A stretch of DNA of 64,000 nt from Bacteroidia bacterium. GTDB taxonomy: Bacteria > Bacteroidota > Bacteroidia > Palsa-965. This document shows positions 31,813-41,326 of the stretch, piece after piece. Positions within the stretch are counted from its first letter, which is position 1. Every line of letters begins with the position of its first letter. The notes under the pieces were generated by a model that saw only the letters and a list, made by a program, of their open reading frames with translations, did no database searches and had not been told where the DNA came from. The position numbers and the translations under genes are program-made. Location: positions 124,001-188,000 of the forward strand of contig JALONL010000001.1 in NCBI GenBank assembly GCA_025454955.1. Reading direction: 5' to 3'.

Positions 31813-33357
31813 TTACTTCTTCGGCGGCTTCTTCAAAAACACATACGGCATATTATCCAAAAACCCCGGCAAATGCACGGTAAGCGTTTTCACCGTACCA
31901 TCGGCATTGAGCTCAAACTCGGCGGGCGAAATGCCCCATAGCGGCGAATTGAACGAGCAGAGCATTTTGCCATTGCCCATGTACTCGATTTTGGCACTCA
32001 TTTGCGGGTGGTGCTGGAAACGTACTATTAACTGGCCGTTTTTGTCCATGTCTATAGCCATGCGGCCGTACACGGGGTGTCCGTACAGGCCCACAAAGGC
32101 CGAAAGGGCCACGGGCGGCTGGCCGGCGGTTTTTACTTCTTCGCGCCATTTGGCAATGTCGGCATCGGCGGCCGCTTCGTCTTCCTGTGTAAACGGCAGC
32201 AGGCGACGGCTGTAGTTTTTGTAGGGCTGGCCGCAAAACGCATCAATAAGCTGGTAGCGCAGGGCGGTAAAGAGGCTGTTGTTGTCGGTATTGGTGAGTA
32301 TGACGAAGCCCACATTTTCTTCGGGAATAAAGCACACGGTAGAGAGGAAACCGCCCGCGCCTCCGTCGTGCCAGATTATTTTGCGTCCGTGAATATCGGC
32401 CATAAACCAGCCCAGGCCATAAGCCTGAAAGTGCATGCTGGGAAACTGCGCCGAGGTGCGCGGAATGATGGTGTGCGGCGTGTAGGTTTTGCGCAGTGCG
32501 GCGTAGGGCACCACTTCTTTGCCGCCAATGCGTCCGCTGTCTAAGTGCATCTGAATCCAGTGTGCGAGGTCGCTCACGCACGAGTTTATGCTGCCTGCGG
32601 GGCCGAGGTTGTCGATATTGTCGTAGGGCAGCATGAATTGTTTGCCTTCCCAGCGGCTGTAGGGGCGGCAGGCGTTGGTGTCGGTGGTAATGGCTTTGTA
32701 GGTGGTGCTGCTGCGCGTCATGCCCAGCGGTTTGAACAGGCGTTCGGCCACAAAATCGTCCCAGCTTTTGCCGCTGGCCGCCTGCACTGCCTGACCGGCA
32801 GCAAGGTAAGCCGCATTGCAATAGCCAAATGACGAGCGGAAGGGAATTTGCGGCTCATGCTTGGCCATAAGGCCGATGATCTGTTCGCGGTTCAGGTTGG
32901 AGTCCCAGTGTACAAAATCGCCCTGAAACGTTTGCAGCCCTATGCGGTGGCAAAGCAAATCGCGCAGGGTCACCACTTTGTTGGCCAGCGGATCGTTGAG
33001 CTGAAAGCCTGGCAGCCAGCGCCGCACGGTATCATCGAGCGAGAGCTTTTTTTCGTGATCGAGCATGGCCACGGCCGTACCGGTAAAGGCTTTGCTGCAC
33101 GAGGCAATCTGAAACAGGGTTTTATCGTTTACACGCCCCGGTTTGCCCACCTCGCGCACCCCATAGCCTTTTGAGGTTACAATTTTCCCGTCTTTCACCA
33201 CCGCAATGGCCAGTCCGGGCACGTTCCATGCCGCCATTTCGCGGGCTATGTAGGTGTTCAGGCTGTCGGTTACAAACGAGGGGAGCTTTTGGGCGTGTGT
33301 GGTAGCTGCGCCTGTAAGGAGCAGGAGGCTGAGGAGCAGAATGCGGAGTGGATTCAT
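31813..33357 (-). CDS. Serine hydrolase, class C beta-lactamase-like, with C-terminal DUF3471-like domain
   Basis: The 514-residue product has a signal peptide (to about residue 23, THAQ). The SxxK motif is SCSK (Ser86, Lys89), the YxN motif is YCN (179-181), and a HDGG stretch serves as the third motif. The last ~110 residues (FVGLYGHPVYGRMAID onwards) form the beta-barrel-like domain often found behind esterase-type members. The family hydrolyses peptides, amides or esters in the periplasm; resistance function is not implied. A 31509-31793 lipoprotein gene lies downstream on the same strand. Confidence 0.9.
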   Translation of the reverse strand: MNPLRILLLSLLLLTGAATTHAQKLPSFVTDSLNTYIAREMAAWNVPGLAIAVVKDGKIVTSKGYGVREVGKPGRVNDKTLFQIASCSKAFTGTAVAMLDHEKKLSLDDTVRRWLPGFQLNDPLANKVVTLRDLLCHRIGLQTFQGDFVHWDSNLNREQIIGLMAKHEPQIPFRSSFGYCNAAYLAAGQAVQAASGKSWDDFVAERLFKPLGMTRSSTTYKAITTDTNACRPYSRWEGKQFMLPYDNIDNLGPAGSINSCVSDLAHWIQMHLDSGRIGGKEVVPYAALRKTYTPHTIIPRTSAQFPSMHFQAYGLGWFMADIHGRKIIWHDGGAGGFLSTVCFIPEENVGFVILTNTDNNSLFTALRYQLIDAFCGQPYKNYSRRLLPFTQEDEAAADADIAKWREEVKTAGQPPVALSAFVGLYGHPVYGRMAIDMDKNGQLIVRFQHHPQMSAKIEYMGNGKMLCSFNSPLWGISPAEFELNADGTVKTLTVHLPGFLDNMPYVFLKKPPKK

Positions 33358-33603
33358 GTGGCTAAGGTATTGGGTGGGTGGGTGATTTGCAAGCCGGGTG
33401 TTTTGAACGGGTGTTTTTTTGGTATGGCTGGATTTTTTGTGCGGTTTCGGGCGTTGAACATCTGTTTAATGAATGAATATTGCTTTTTGCAGGGCGGAGA
33501 ATTGGGTATATTTATATGTAATGCCCAATGCCGAAAAGCTGGCAAAACGCGCATTCACGTTACAAAAAGTGCGGGGCAAGCACGATAATTAAAGCCGACA
33601 AAA

Positions 33604-34410
33604 ATGAACACACAAACTACATTTCTGAAAAAGGCGGCATCCGCATTCTGCTTGCTGGCAGTATTTACTTTCAGCAGCAGACTACACGCACAAATTATTT
33701 ACACCGACATACCCGACGCTACACCCAGCGCATCTTATTCGTTGGATTTGAACAATGACGCTGTGGTTGATTTCATCATTCAATTCTCCATGACAGACAG
33801 GATAATGTGTTATCCTCAAAACAGCAATGCCTATTCGGGCGATTTTGCGGGTGGTTTATTTTTACCGTGGGCGCTATCGCCATCAACTATTATCTGCGAC
33901 TCATTGGCCACCTGGTATGATTCCAACAGCCCCGGCACAATGGCCTGGGGCACAAGTGCCGGTTACTGGGTAGGACAAACAGACAAGTATCTGGCACTGA
34001 AACTAATTGTGGGCACGAGCACATACTATGGCTGGGCCCGATTAGATGTAGTGCCCACATCCACATCTTTTACCATAAAAGATTACGCTTACGAGAGTAC
34101 GCCTGATGCCTGCATTCAGTCGGGTCAAACTACTGTGGGGATTAATGAAAATGCGGGCGGGAGTGGTTTTTCTATCTATCCCAATCCTTTCTATTCCTCA
34201 GCTATTATTAAGACAAAGGGGAATCTTAATAATGCAACCCTAACCATTTGCAATTCTTTGGGGCAAACGGTAAAGCAGGTAAATAATATTTCGGGGCAGG
34301 TTGTTTTTTTATCGCGGGATAATCTTTCGGCCGGGGTGTATTTTGTTTTGTTGACGGAGGGAGATAAAGTTATTGCAGTGGAGAAAATTGTAATTGCAGA
34401 CACAGACTAG
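33604..34410 (+). CDS. Secreted protein with T9SS type A sorting domain
   Basis: The 268-residue product has a signal peptide (about residues 1-30, ending RLHAQ), a compact beta-rich body with YSLDLNNDAVVDFIIQF and ALKLIVGTSTYYGWARLDV, and a C-terminal type A sorting domain: FSIYPNPFYSSAIIKT, ATLTICNSLGQTVKQV, LSAGVYFVLLTEG. The body looks like a lectin/PEP-CTERM-type beta sandwich but I cannot name it. Export is through Sec and T9SS. It stands alone. Confidence 0.88.
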   Translation: MNTQTTFLKKAASAFCLLAVFTFSSRLHAQIIYTDIPDATPSASYSLDLNNDAVVDFIIQFSMTDRIMCYPQNSNAYSGDFAGGLFLPWALSPSTIICDSLATWYDSNSPGTMAWGTSAGYWVGQTDKYLALKLIVGTSTYYGWARLDVVPTSTSFTIKDYAYESTPDACIQSGQTTVGINENAGGSGFSIYPNPFYSSAIIKTKGNLNNATLTICNSLGQTVKQVNNISGQVVFLSRDNLSAGVYFVLLTEGDKVIAVEKIVIADTD

Positions 34411-34557
34411 AACTCTTCTCAAAAGGTCACTTCGGATTCTTTTTCGCACGGGCTTTTCTTTTTGGACAAAGTCTCCAATTATGCCCTGCGAAAAGATATT
34501 TGCCGAAGCAAAAATAATTCAGCCACAAACAATACTGTACAATTAAAAAACCGGCAC

Positions 34558-35046
34558 ATGACAACCCCCAACACCCGCCAAACGAACGAAAACCCATTCG
34601 AAAAGCTAAGAAACATGGCATTTTCTGCCACACCCGAACAGCTTGGTCTTACATTGCCCGCCGACAAGATCATTGTTTACGGAGTAATTATGGATTGGGA
34701 TATGGGCGGTTTTACAGCCACTACCGTGTCGTATTGCACCGGCGATGCCAGTTTGTATTTAAGTTCGGGCGGTGGAGTGATTGGCGGCGGGCAGCATGAA
34801 AGTGTAAGTACTGCGGCAAAACAATTTGTGGCCTTTGCACAGCAATTTCTCCACAATACCACCCAAACCAATGAAACCCCGCTTCCGATAACTGATGAAG
34901 TAAAGTTTTATCTGCTCACCAACAATGGCTTTTACGCCGGACAGGAAATAATGGACAATTTTGAGAACAACACTTCGCGTTGGCTTCCATTATTTGAAGA
35001 AGGAAATAATGTACTCTCGGAATTGCGTATGATAAGCCAGAAATAA
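34558..35046 (+). CDS. Uncharacterised protein
   Basis: The product is 162 residues from the ATG at 34558 (MTTPNTRQTNENPFEKLRN); upstream codons in frame are less likely because they lack a clear start context. It contains KIIVYGVIMDWDMGGFTATTVSYCTGDASLYLSSGGG split over two strands and a helix TAAKQFVAFAQQFL. No signal peptide. I recall similar small proteins with no assigned function that sit in variable immunity-protein-rich loci, but nothing here proves such a role. Confidence 0.6.
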   Translation: MTTPNTRQTNENPFEKLRNMAFSATPEQLGLTLPADKIIVYGVIMDWDMGGFTATTVSYCTGDASLYLSSGGGVIGGGQHESVSTAAKQFVAFAQQFLHNTTQTNETPLPITDEVKFYLLTNNGFYAGQEIMDNFENNTSRWLPLFEEGNNVLSELRMISQK

Positions 35047-35177
35047 AGACGGTCAATAATCACGCCTTTGCGTAGCAGATCGAAACAATAAAGCAGGTTA
35101 TCTTAGTTGCACCGGGAAATATTTTCGGCACAAAAGATTCTTTTCTGTGCCCGAAAACCGGCCATCACCACAAACCA

Positions 35178-35759
35178 ATGGACAAACTCCTGCAACAAAT
35201 AAGAAACTGTAAAGAGTGTGAACGGCACCTGAAAGACGGTGTTAATCCGGTGGTGGCGGCAAGTACACAAAGCAAAATAATTATTATCGGACAAGCACCC
35301 GGGCGTATAGTTCATGAGACAGGAATTCCGTGGAACGATAAGAGCGGCGACAACCTTCGCAACTGGTTGGGTATAGACAAACCGGTGTTTTACAATGCGC
35401 GCCTGATTGCGTTAATGCCAATGGGTTTTTGCTACCCCGGCACAGGCAAATCGGGCGACCTGCCGCCACGGCCTGAGTGTGCCCCCCTGTGGCACGATAA
35501 ATTGCTGAAGCGAATGCCACAGGCCGCACTTGTTTTGCTCATAGGGCAATATGCCCAAAACCATTACCTCGGCAGCAAGGCAAAAAGTACATTAACCGAA
35601 ACGGTTAAACAATTCAACACCTATTTGCCCGGTTACTTTCCATTGCCACACCCTTCGCCAAGAAATAATTTATGGCAGGCAAAAAACCGGTGGTTTGAAC
35701 TGGAGGTTTTGCCGGAATTAAAACAGCGGGTGAAACAAACTCTGGAAAAGGCACTCTGA
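35178..35759 (+). CDS. Uracil-DNA-glycosylase-family protein
   Basis: The 193-residue product has IIIIGQAPGRIVHETGIPWNDKSG, the GQxPG water-activating motif region, and a C-terminal PLPHPSPRNNLWQ, the HPSPxN DNA-intercalation loop of the family. An N-terminal CKECERHL pair resembles the iron-sulphur cysteines of family 4/5 enzymes, but only two cysteines are near it. These enzymes remove uracil or related bases from DNA; many short members of this group are uncharacterised. Activity is therefore likely but not certain. Confidence 0.85.
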   Translation: MDKLLQQIRNCKECERHLKDGVNPVVAASTQSKIIIIGQAPGRIVHETGIPWNDKSGDNLRNWLGIDKPVFYNARLIALMPMGFCYPGTGKSGDLPPRPECAPLWHDKLLKRMPQAALVLLIGQYAQNHYLGSKAKSTLTETVKQFNTYLPGYFPLPHPSPRNNLWQAKNRWFELEVLPELKQRVKQTLEKAL

Positions 35760-36125
35760 TTACCTGAAAACTACCGACAAGGCAGATGAACGAATTAGAG
35801 GGGAAAATGTATAAATTAACACCTGTGCCGAAAATACACGCCCCCTGAAAATCGGTAAACTTGTAGGCGCGATCGGAAAAAGAAGAAGGGACAAAGTGAA
35901 ATGATTAAAACACGGTCGGACAGGCAGGATTAAAATGAGGGTTCGTTTTTTGCTAAACAAAACCGCCAATCAAGTCATACCCAGTACACCAGTCCTGAAA
36001 CACGGGCTTTAATTACAGATAAAGAATACAACGACAAACAAGGTGTATGAAAGAGTGCTCCCGGGCAAAAGCCGGCAAACGAGGACGAAAATCCATAAAT
36101 TGCAATAAGAAAACATTGCACCAAG
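35760..36125. other. 366-bp intergenic stretch
   Basis: I see no gene, tRNA or repeat in it. It is A+T-rich with several short purine runs and could hold the promoter of the serine hydrolase gene. Confidence 0.5.
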
Positions 36126-37292
36126 ATGAAATTATACTTCTCCGGTTTGCTCGTGGTACTTGTATTGCTTTTTTGCGGCTTTATTCCGCGAAAAGATAAA
36201 AAGCCCGACACGTCCAGGCTTTCGCCTAAAGCCCAATCCCGCATAGACAGCCTCTTTAGCGAGTTTAACCGAAAAAATACGCCCGGCTATGCAATTGGTG
36301 TGCTCAAAGGGTCGCAGGTGCTTTATTCCAAAGGGTATGGCTCTGCCAATCTCAACTACGAAATTCCCATTACTCCTAATACCGCATTCGACATTGCTTC
36401 TGTATCAAAACAATTTACGGCAGCCTGTATTGCACTTTTGATTCTCGAAAACAAACTTACCACAGAAACCCCGGCAGCACTCTTCATTCCCGAACTTAAC
36501 AAGTACAAAGATACCATCCGCATTAAGCACCTGATTTACAATACCAGCGGCATTGCCGATTATTGGAGATTGCCCCGACCCGACGGAAAAACCTGGATCA
36601 CCTTCAACTATTTTGATATTGATTACGCCATTCGGGTTTCGCTAAGCAGCGATACACTGCTGTTTAAGCCCGAAACCAAATGGGACTATTGCAACACCAA
36701 CTACATGCTGCTTACCAAAATTGTGGAGAAAGTGAGCGGACTAACATTTCGCGAATTTTCCCGGCAAAAGCTGTTTGAACCGCTGGGCATGCAGCACACT
36801 CTGATAAACGACGATGTCACCGAAATAATTAAAAACTATGCAACCCCCTACAACCCGCGAACACAGGAAAATATAGAAGGCTACAGAGAAGAGGGAATTG
36901 CAGCGGGCAAGATCGGTCAGTGGATGCAACATCCACGCATTTCACCACATTACGGAGGAAGCGGGGTGGTTACCACCGTAAACGATTTGCTGAAGTGGAG
37001 CGAAAATTTTATTACCAAAAAGTTTGGCGGAGAGGCATTCTACAACCTCATGCATCGTACAGAAACATTTGCACACGGCCGAAACAACCAGGCCTTTGGG
37101 CTGTACTTCGACAAATATAAAGAACGTAAAAGCGTTGCGTGGGACGGTGGCGATTTTGGCGTGAGTGCCCAGCTCATCCGTTTTCCCGACCAGCAGGTGG
37201 CCATTGTGGTACTTTCAAACTTGGGCTCGGGCATGTCTTACCGGAAGGCAAACGCCATTGCAGAGGTATTAATTGGTGAGCGTATATTATAG
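36126..37292 (+). CDS. Serine hydrolase, class C beta-lactamase-like
   Basis: The 388-residue product has an N-terminal hydrophobic segment (SGLLVVLVLLFCGFI) with a cysteine that could be a lipobox. The SxxK motif is SVSK (Ser92, Lys95) and the YxN motif is YCN (188-190). Where relatives carry HxG near the C-terminus there is WDGGDFG, so the first residue of the third motif is Asp rather than His or Lys. Likely a periplasmic or outer-membrane esterase or peptidase. It is unlike the other serine hydrolase in this window at 31813 and lacks its C-terminal domain. Confidence 0.88.
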   Translation: MKLYFSGLLVVLVLLFCGFIPRKDKKPDTSRLSPKAQSRIDSLFSEFNRKNTPGYAIGVLKGSQVLYSKGYGSANLNYEIPITPNTAFDIASVSKQFTAACIALLILENKLTTETPAALFIPELNKYKDTIRIKHLIYNTSGIADYWRLPRPDGKTWITFNYFDIDYAIRVSLSSDTLLFKPETKWDYCNTNYMLLTKIVEKVSGLTFREFSRQKLFEPLGMQHTLINDDVTEIIKNYATPYNPRTQENIEGYREEGIAAGKIGQWMQHPRISPHYGGSGVVTTVNDLLKWSENFITKKFGGEAFYNLMHRTETFAHGRNNQAFGLYFDKYKERKSVAWDGGDFGVSAQLIRFPDQQVAIVVLSNLGSGMSYRKANAIAEVLIGERIL

Positions 37293-37339
37293 CAGGATCT
37301 TTTTCGTGTAGTAATTACGTAAAGAAACCCTTGCGCAAA

Positions 37340-38014
37340 ATGAAACAATCGACTTCGTTTGTTATTCTGTTGCTCGTAATCTGTACAATGCTTAGCGGCT
37401 GGAAAAACCTCAGCCCCGGGCAAAACGATAATGATGTAAAACAGATATTAATAGGCACCCAAACCTGGACCACCCAAAACCTTAATACAACCACCTTCCG
37501 CAACGGCGACACCATTCCCCACGCCCGCACCATGAAACAATGGAAAGCCGCCTCGTGGAAAAAACAACCCGCCTGGTGCTATTACCAAAACGACAGCAAC
37601 CTCGGCCGCAAGTATGGCAGGCTTTATAACTTCTACGCCGTAAACGATCCCCGCGGACTGGCCCCGGCGGGCTGGCACATACCCACGGCTGAGGAGTGGT
37701 ACAAACTATGCGAACATCTGGGCGGAAGAAAACTGGCCGGCGAAAAAATGAAAAGCACCCAGGGCTGGTTTGGTGACGAAAACGGAACAAACAGCAGCGG
37801 TTTCACAGCCCTGCCCTGCGGCTCGCGCACTTATACGCTCATCAACCAAAACAACGGCTTTCAGGGCCACGGCAAATACTGTATGTGGTGGAGTACTAAC
37901 CTGGTGCGGCGAAGCGATGTGTGCGTGTTTATGGTCGCAAGAAGAAGCGATGAACTCATATACACCTTCGCCGATCAGAGCGAAGGCTTGCCGGTGCGCT
38001 GCGTGAAAGATTGA
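37340..38014 (+). CDS. FISUMP-domain surface/secreted protein
   Basis: The product is 224 residues from the ATG at 37340 (MKQSTSFVILLLVICTML), with a signal peptide. The body follows the Fibrobacter-succinogenes major-paralogous pattern: IGTQTWTTQNLNTTTFRNGD, YNFYAVNDPRGLAPAGWHIPT, EEWYKLCEHLGG, and a final GLPVRCVKD. This domain occurs in secreted or outer-surface proteins of Bacteroidota and Fibrobacteres and its role is unknown. A cysteine pair may stabilise the fold. It follows the serine hydrolase by 47 bases and could be co-transcribed. Confidence 0.85.
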   Translation: MKQSTSFVILLLVICTMLSGWKNLSPGQNDNDVKQILIGTQTWTTQNLNTTTFRNGDTIPHARTMKQWKAASWKKQPAWCYYQNDSNLGRKYGRLYNFYAVNDPRGLAPAGWHIPTAEEWYKLCEHLGGRKLAGEKMKSTQGWFGDENGTNSSGFTALPCGSRTYTLINQNNGFQGHGKYCMWWSTNLVRRSDVCVFMVARRSDELIYTFADQSEGLPVRCVKD

Positions 38015-38223
38015 CGGCTAAAGCCTGCCGGAGAATGATTAGAAAGCACATAACCATTTCCCGTGCAGTTCCGCTGCGTTCGCCAGCCAATGCGTCGTTG
38101 CACCAGATCACATAAAAACACGTATTTTCGGGGGCTTATGCGCATGATATTCCTTTCGGTACGGCTGCCGGTGGGGATGGCATGGGTTCATTCAAACAAA
38201 CCAACACAGGAGGCTTCTCTTTC

Positions 38224-38823
38224 ATGACCAGAATTTTGTCGCTGCTGTTTTTCTGCTCGGGCGTTTCGGCTATTATTTACCAGATTGTATGGCAACGCGT
38301 GTTGTTTGCCTCTTTCGGTACCGACATTGAATCCATCACCATCATCGTATCGGTGTTTATGTTGGGCCTGGGGCTGGGCTCGCTCATTGGCGGGGCCATG
38401 TCCAATGCGTCGGAGAAAAAGCTCATTAACTACTTCATTTTCTTTGAAGTGTCCATCGGACTTTTCGGGCTCATCAGCATTCCGCTTATCGAATACGTGA
38501 GCCATCTTACGCTTCATTTATCGGGCGGATGGTGGCTGCCGTTTATTGTGTTTGCCATATTGGTCATTCCCACTTTTGCTATGGGCGCCACGCTGCCGGT
38601 ACTGGTTACTTACCTGTTTAAGCAAACCAAATCGGTGGGCAATTCGGTAACGCGGCTTTATTACATCAATACGCTGGGCTCGGCCATTGGGTGTTTGGTT
38701 ACCGTAGGCATTTTGTTTGTCATCGGCACGCGGCAATCGACCATTTATGCGGCGGCGTTTCTCAATTTCCTTATTGCATTTCTCACCTTCATTTACTCAC
38801 GTAAAAAACCCGCCACCGTATGA
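38224..38823 (+). CDS. Membrane protein, N-terminal half of a spermidine-synthase-like transporter fold
   Basis: The product is 199 residues from the ATG at 38224 (MTRILSLLFFCSGVSAIIYQIVW), with about six membrane segments. SGVSAIIYQIVWQRVL and FMLGLGLGSLIGG with MGATLPVLVTYL are hallmarks of the membrane part of fused spermidine-synthase-like proteins. The stop overlaps the next start by four bases (ATGA), and the next protein begins with a similar membrane set, so the pair probably makes one complex. Function of this group is unproven. Confidence 0.75.
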   Translation: MTRILSLLFFCSGVSAIIYQIVWQRVLFASFGTDIESITIIVSVFMLGLGLGSLIGGAMSNASEKKLINYFIFFEVSIGLFGLISIPLIEYVSHLTLHLSGGWWLPFIVFAILVIPTFAMGATLPVLVTYLFKQTKSVGNSVTRLYYINTLGSAIGCLVTVGILFVIGTRQSTIYAAAFLNFLIAFLTFIYSRKKPATV

Positions 38824-40370
38824 CCCTCCGACTTGCGCTTATCATTTCGTTAATTGCCGGGTTTGTGAGCATCAGTATGGAAATTGTTTGGTTTTCCATA
38901 CTTGGCTACATGTTTAAAGGCCATGCGTTTACTTTTGGTGCCGTGCTTTCGCTGGTGCTGTTTGGTATTGCGTTTGGGGCCAAATACGGCTACCGCGCCG
39001 TAAACAAGCCGGGTGTAAATGTGCTTCAGCTTATTTCGAAATACCTGCTCGTGGGCGGGCTGTTTAACTTTGCGGGCTTTCCGGTTATTGCCTGGCTCAT
39101 GACGTTCAGCAGTGCGTTTGCGGCCTTGCTGGCAATTAATGTGGTGGTGGTATCGGGTTTGCTGGGGTGTATTTTTCCGCTGCTTTGCCATTTGGCTGTT
39201 TCGCAGCAGGAACAAAGTGTGGGGCGGCAAACCTCGCAACTGTATGCAGCCAACATTATTGGCGCCACTACCGGGCCGCTCATTACAGGCTATATTCTGT
39301 ACGATCTTTTTTCGATCGAGCAAATTATTACCGGCCTTTGCGTGGTGTTGCTGCTGCTTTCGTTTATGCTGCGGATGCGCAGTGCAGGTGCCGCACCCAA
39401 ACTTAAAAACGCCGCAGTTTACGTCACGCTGCTTGTGGGTGTGGTGCTTGTTCACAACCTGCTTTACACACATTTTCTGGAGCATATCCAGTACCAGTCA
39501 ATATTCGACAAGACCAAGGTGTATAAGCACTTGCTGCACAACCGAAGCGGCATACTTGCCGTTGACCAGCAGGACCGCATGTTTGGCAGCGGGGCTTACG
39601 ACGGCGCTTTCAACACCGACCCGTCTGAATACAACATCAACGCCGTAGATCGTATATACATGGTAGCCGCCATGCACCGCCAGCCCGAGAGTGTGCTGGT
39701 AATTGGGTTGAGCACCGGCTCGTGGGCCAAAGTACTGGCCAATTACGACCATGTGAAGCAAATGACCATTATTGAAATCAATCCCGGCTACCTCGACATT
39801 ATTTCCAAATACCCCGAAATAGCCACACTCCTCACCGACAAGCGCGTAAAAATTATTATCGACGATGGAAGAAGATGGCTCAAACGCAATCCCGATCAAA
39901 AGTTTGATTTGATTGTAATGAACACCACCTATCACTGGCGGCAAAACAGCACCAACCTGCTTTCGTATGAGTTTCTGGGCATGGCCAAAAACAACCTGAA
40001 ACCAAACGGCGTGATGTACTGGAACACCACCAAATCGCAGGATGTGGTATATACCGCCGCGCACGTATTTTCGCACGTAACCACCTACGGCACACTTGTG
40101 GCCGCCAGCGACAGTCCGTTTAACCTTACCGAAGAAGAAAGGCGCAGCAATTTCATGAAGTTCCGCCGCTTCGACGAGGTGCTGTTTACGCAGGAGAAAT
40201 TTGTAAACCGCGGCAATCAGTTAATAAATATGCCCCTGCCCGAGCTGCACGATTCTATTCTGAAACAGGATCTCTGGCTGATAACCGACAATAATATGGC
40301 GGCGGAGTATAAAGCGGATATTTGGGCGATATTTAAGAATATTACGCCGGTTGGGGCGGAGAAGAAGTAG
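38820..40370 (+). CDS. Membrane protein with C-terminal spermidine-synthase-like domain
   Basis: The 516-residue product has about six membrane segments up to residue ~220, with ISMEIVWFSILGYM and a second GATTGPLITGYIL stretch. A soluble Rossmann domain follows from ~270: VLVIGLSTGSWAKVLANYD, MTIIEINPGYLDII, VKIIIDDGRRWLK and FDLIVMNTTYHW. This is a spermidine-synthase-type aminopropyltransferase fold, but the DTSDP-like substrate motif is changed to MNTTYHW, so polyamine synthesis is doubtful. It overlaps the preceding membrane gene by four bases. Confidence 0.8.
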   Translation: MTLRLALIISLIAGFVSISMEIVWFSILGYMFKGHAFTFGAVLSLVLFGIAFGAKYGYRAVNKPGVNVLQLISKYLLVGGLFNFAGFPVIAWLMTFSSAFAALLAINVVVVSGLLGCIFPLLCHLAVSQQEQSVGRQTSQLYAANIIGATTGPLITGYILYDLFSIEQIITGLCVVLLLLSFMLRMRSAGAAPKLKNAAVYVTLLVGVVLVHNLLYTHFLEHIQYQSIFDKTKVYKHLLHNRSGILAVDQQDRMFGSGAYDGAFNTDPSEYNINAVDRIYMVAAMHRQPESVLVIGLSTGSWAKVLANYDHVKQMTIIEINPGYLDIISKYPEIATLLTDKRVKIIIDDGRRWLKRNPDQKFDLIVMNTTYHWRQNSTNLLSYEFLGMAKNNLKPNGVMYWNTTKSQDVVYTAAHVFSHVTTYGTLVAASDSPFNLTEEERRSNFMKFRRFDEVLFTQEKFVNRGNQLINMPLPELHDSILKQDLWLITDNNMAAEYKADIWAIFKNITPVGAEKK

Positions 40371-40461
40371 GGGAGAGTTTTGCGTTTTTCCCGGTATTGG
40401 CAATTGCAGTTGTTTTATCGGGAGGGAAGATATATTGCTTCTTGAAGTTGAAACCGCAGGC

Positions 40462-40743
40462 TCAGGAAGCGTTGCGCAAGGTGTTTTTTGTATTTAACCG
40501 GAAGCAAAATATTTTCTTGCGAATATCTTCCGTGGTTGTTTTCCATAACATTCCCAACAGAATATCCAACGCAGCAGAGCACGACATAGTGCCTATCCAT
40601 TCTTCCCTAATATCAATAATAAAAGAAGAGCCCGAAACACCAGGAAAGGCTTCGGTAAGGCGGAAATCGTTTACCGGATACCCCGCGTTTTGGCAGCCAA
40701 GGCGAAAAGAAGTGAGGTGTTGTTCTAATTGCGTTCTATCCAT
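40462..40743 (-). CDS. Small uncharacterised partner of a HEPN protein
   Basis: The 93-residue product starts inside the 3' end of the HEPN gene (overlap 19 bases). It has DRTQLEQHLTSFRLGCQNAGY, FIIDIREEWIGTM and a C-terminal helix DILLGMLWKTTTEDIRKKIF. It is not a nucleotidyltransferase of the MNT type, the usual HEPN partner, and I recognise no family. The overlap makes co-translation very likely, so it is a candidate cognate antitoxin or regulator. Confidence 0.6.
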   Translation of the reverse strand: MDRTQLEQHLTSFRLGCQNAGYPVNDFRLTEAFPGVSGSSFIIDIREEWIGTMSCSAALDILLGMLWKTTTEDIRKKIFCFRLNTKNTLRNAS

Positions 40744-41183
40744 TTTAAGAAGCCCTCCGAATCAGATAATAAAGTTATTAAATCTTCCACATCAGACAAA
40801 GTGATGTGTGAGCAGGGTTTGTAGCGCACGTTCTCAGTCCAGTTTCCGAAAAGCAGGGAGTTGCATTTTGAGAGTGAATAATTTCGGGCGATTTCATTTT
40901 CAAACTTATTTAACAGACCACTTGAGATAAGCAGAACGTATAAATCGTGGGTTTTTGCAAATCGCCGGATTTCACGAATCCCTTTAATGGAATTATTAGG
41001 AGAAAGTGACTCATCAAAAAGATTGGGTACTCCGAAAAGTTCGCAAATCTTTGCTTTCAGTGCCAGTTCCACACTATAACCTGCCAGATAAAATGCGCCA
41101 TCGTAATGCCCGTTTTTACAAAGCACATTAGCCTCGGAAAGGCGCTGTCGGGCCAGCAGGCGTATTTCAGAAGGAGTATTCAT
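40725..41183 (-). CDS. HEPN-domain protein
   Basis: The 152-residue product has the HEPN pattern GHYDGAFYLAGYSVELALKAKI and a later RFAKTH, which fits the Rx4-6H ribonuclease motif of HEPN toxins. The C-terminal helix is acidic. HEPN proteins usually act as RNA-cutting or RNA-binding toxins in toxin-antitoxin or abortive-infection systems, commonly with an MNT antitoxin. Here the following gene overlaps by 19 bases but encodes an unrelated 93-residue protein. Single-domain HEPN proteins without toxicity also exist. Confidence 0.8.
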   Translation of the reverse strand: MNTPSEIRLLARQRLSEANVLCKNGHYDGAFYLAGYSVELALKAKICELFGVPNLFDESLSPNNSIKGIREIRRFAKTHDLYVLLISSGLLNKFENEIARNYSLSKCNSLLFGNWTENVRYKPCSHITLSDVEDLITLLSDSEGFLKWIERN

Positions 41184-41326
41184 GCAGGAGCGTTTCGCAC
41201 AAAGTTAAGATCACAAAAAGGCGATGTCAAGACTTCGCAAACGTTATGATTAATAAATAAAATTTCTCCAAAAAGCATATACACCGACAATCGCCGCCAT
41301 TCATCCTGCACCGGAAACACACCGTT

